From: an uncultured Desulfovibrio sp.
GTDB taxonomy: Bacteria; Desulfobacterota; Desulfovibrionia; Desulfovibrionales; Desulfovibrionaceae
Direction of reading: 5' to 3'
Length of the DNA stretch: 6,772 nucleotides
Assembly: GCA_947177085.1 (NCBI GenBank)
Contig: CAMWTD010000122.1
Coordinates: forward strand, 1 to 6,772
The notes under the pieces are model-generated. The model was not told the DNA's origin and did not search any database. It saw only the letters and a list, made by a program, of their open reading frames with translations. A program made the translations under genes and the position numbers. Positions 6,220 to 6,772 of this stretch are shown here, piece by piece. The first letter of the stretch is position 1. Every line of letters starts with the position of its first letter.

Positions 6220-6772
6220 ATGAAAGCTGTGGCCATCAATGGCAGTTCCCGGAAAAAGGGAAACACGCATCTCCTTTTGGAGAGTATTACAGACAAACTT
6301 TCCACTCATGCCATTGAGACAGAAATCATCTCTCTGGCAGATGTTACTCTGACTCCCTGTCTTGGTTGCTTTGCCTGCAAAGGAAAAGAACGATGCATAC
6401 AGCCTGGTGATGGATTCAATGCGATTTTTGAAAAAATGATTGCTGCCGACGCCATTATTTTGGGCTCCCCGGTCTATTCCGCCGATGTATCTTCAAGGAT
6501 GAAGACCTTGCTGGACAGGGCCGCGGTGGTCGTCGCGACCAATCCCGGTCTCTTCCGTCATAAGCTCGGCGTGGCCGTGGCGGCGGTGCGCCGAGCGGGC
6601 GGCATGAGCGCCATCGATACCATGAACCATTTTTTCCTGAACAAGGAAATGCTTGTGGTCGGCTCCACATATTGGAACATGGTTTTTGGCACCAGGGGGG
6701 GGGGGGTGGTGGTGGTTGAGGAGGGAATGAAGAACATGAAAAACTTTGCGTCCAACTACGCAGGGGTGAGGG
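6220..6772 (+). CDS. Flavodoxin-family iron-sulfur flavoprotein (NADPH-dependent FMN reductase-like), 3' end missing
   Basis: I translated 184 residues from the ATG at 6220 to the window edge without a stop. The protein begins MKAVAINGSSRKKGNTHLLL, where GSSRKKGNT (8-16) is the FMN phosphate loop of the flavodoxin-like fold. C47, C50, C53 and C59 form C-X2-C-X2-C-X5-C, the compact cluster motif of iron-sulfur flavoproteins known from methanogens and anaerobic bacteria. LGSPVYSADVSSRMKTLLDR (81-100) is the usual flavin-contact segment, and AVRRAGGMSAIDTMNHFFL (122-140) is also family-typical. The likely role is cytosolic two-electron transfer or oxidant detoxification; the substrate is unknown. 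The start has only a weak ACGGGA upstream. The first ~240 bases are less GC-rich than galE. Residues after STYWNM (149-154) diverge from relatives as I remember them, coinciding with a 10-base G run at 6696-6705, so this end may contain base-call errors. Confidence 0.85.
   Translation, partial: MKAVAINGSSRKKGNTHLLLESITDKLSTHAIETEIISLADVTLTPCLGCFACKGKERCIQPGDGFNAIFEKMIAADAIILGSPVYSADVSSRMKTLLDRAAVVVATNPGLFRHKLGVAVAAVRRAGGMSAIDTMNHFFLNKEMLVVGSTYWNMVFGTRGGGVVVVEEGMKNMKNFASNYAGVR

Overview
The window looks like a chromosomal segment from a GC-rich Gram-negative bacterium, most likely a member of the Desulfovibrionaceae. The best evidence is the adenylate kinase: 223 residues, with a C-X5-H-X15-C-X2-C metal site at residues 129/135/151/154, as described for Desulfovibrio gigas. 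The assignment is from memory of family sequences, not from a search.

Left part (1-2573, all minus strand). An initiator tRNA (fMet, 2497-2573) with a near-consensus promoter and a strong hairpin terminator is followed by a type I restriction-modification locus: hsdM (577-2382) overlapping hsdS by 13 bases (589 down to the window edge, incomplete). No hsdR is visible; it would have to lie beyond position 1 or elsewhere. The first target-recognition domain of HsdS is about 31% GC, inside otherwise GC-rich DNA. With the position just 3' of a tRNA gene and a repeated decamer at 2419-2440, this suggests an exchangeable or integrated defence locus.

Middle (2574-5177). A 23S rRNA uracil-5-methyltransferase of the RlmD/RumA type (2685-4217, minus) is transcribed divergently from adenylate kinase (4438-5109, plus, GTG start). 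Adk is closed by a GC-rich hairpin with seven T residues. A perfect FNR-type palindrome covers the stop codon of the methyltransferase gene.

Right part (5190-6772, plus). galE, encoding UDP-glucose 4-epimerase, is followed after 43 bases by a flavodoxin-fold iron-sulfur flavoprotein that runs off the window. The last ~85 bases contain a 10-base G run and G-biased departures from the expected protein, so that end may be poor-quality sequence.

The genes are mostly housekeeping (translation initiation, rRNA modification, nucleotide balance, sugar nucleotides) with one accessory defence locus. I did not find a wholly new system. The points most worth following are the mosaic HsdS, the shortened HsdM with an AT-hook-like linker, the possible tRNA-linked integration scar, and the isolated FNR-like box.
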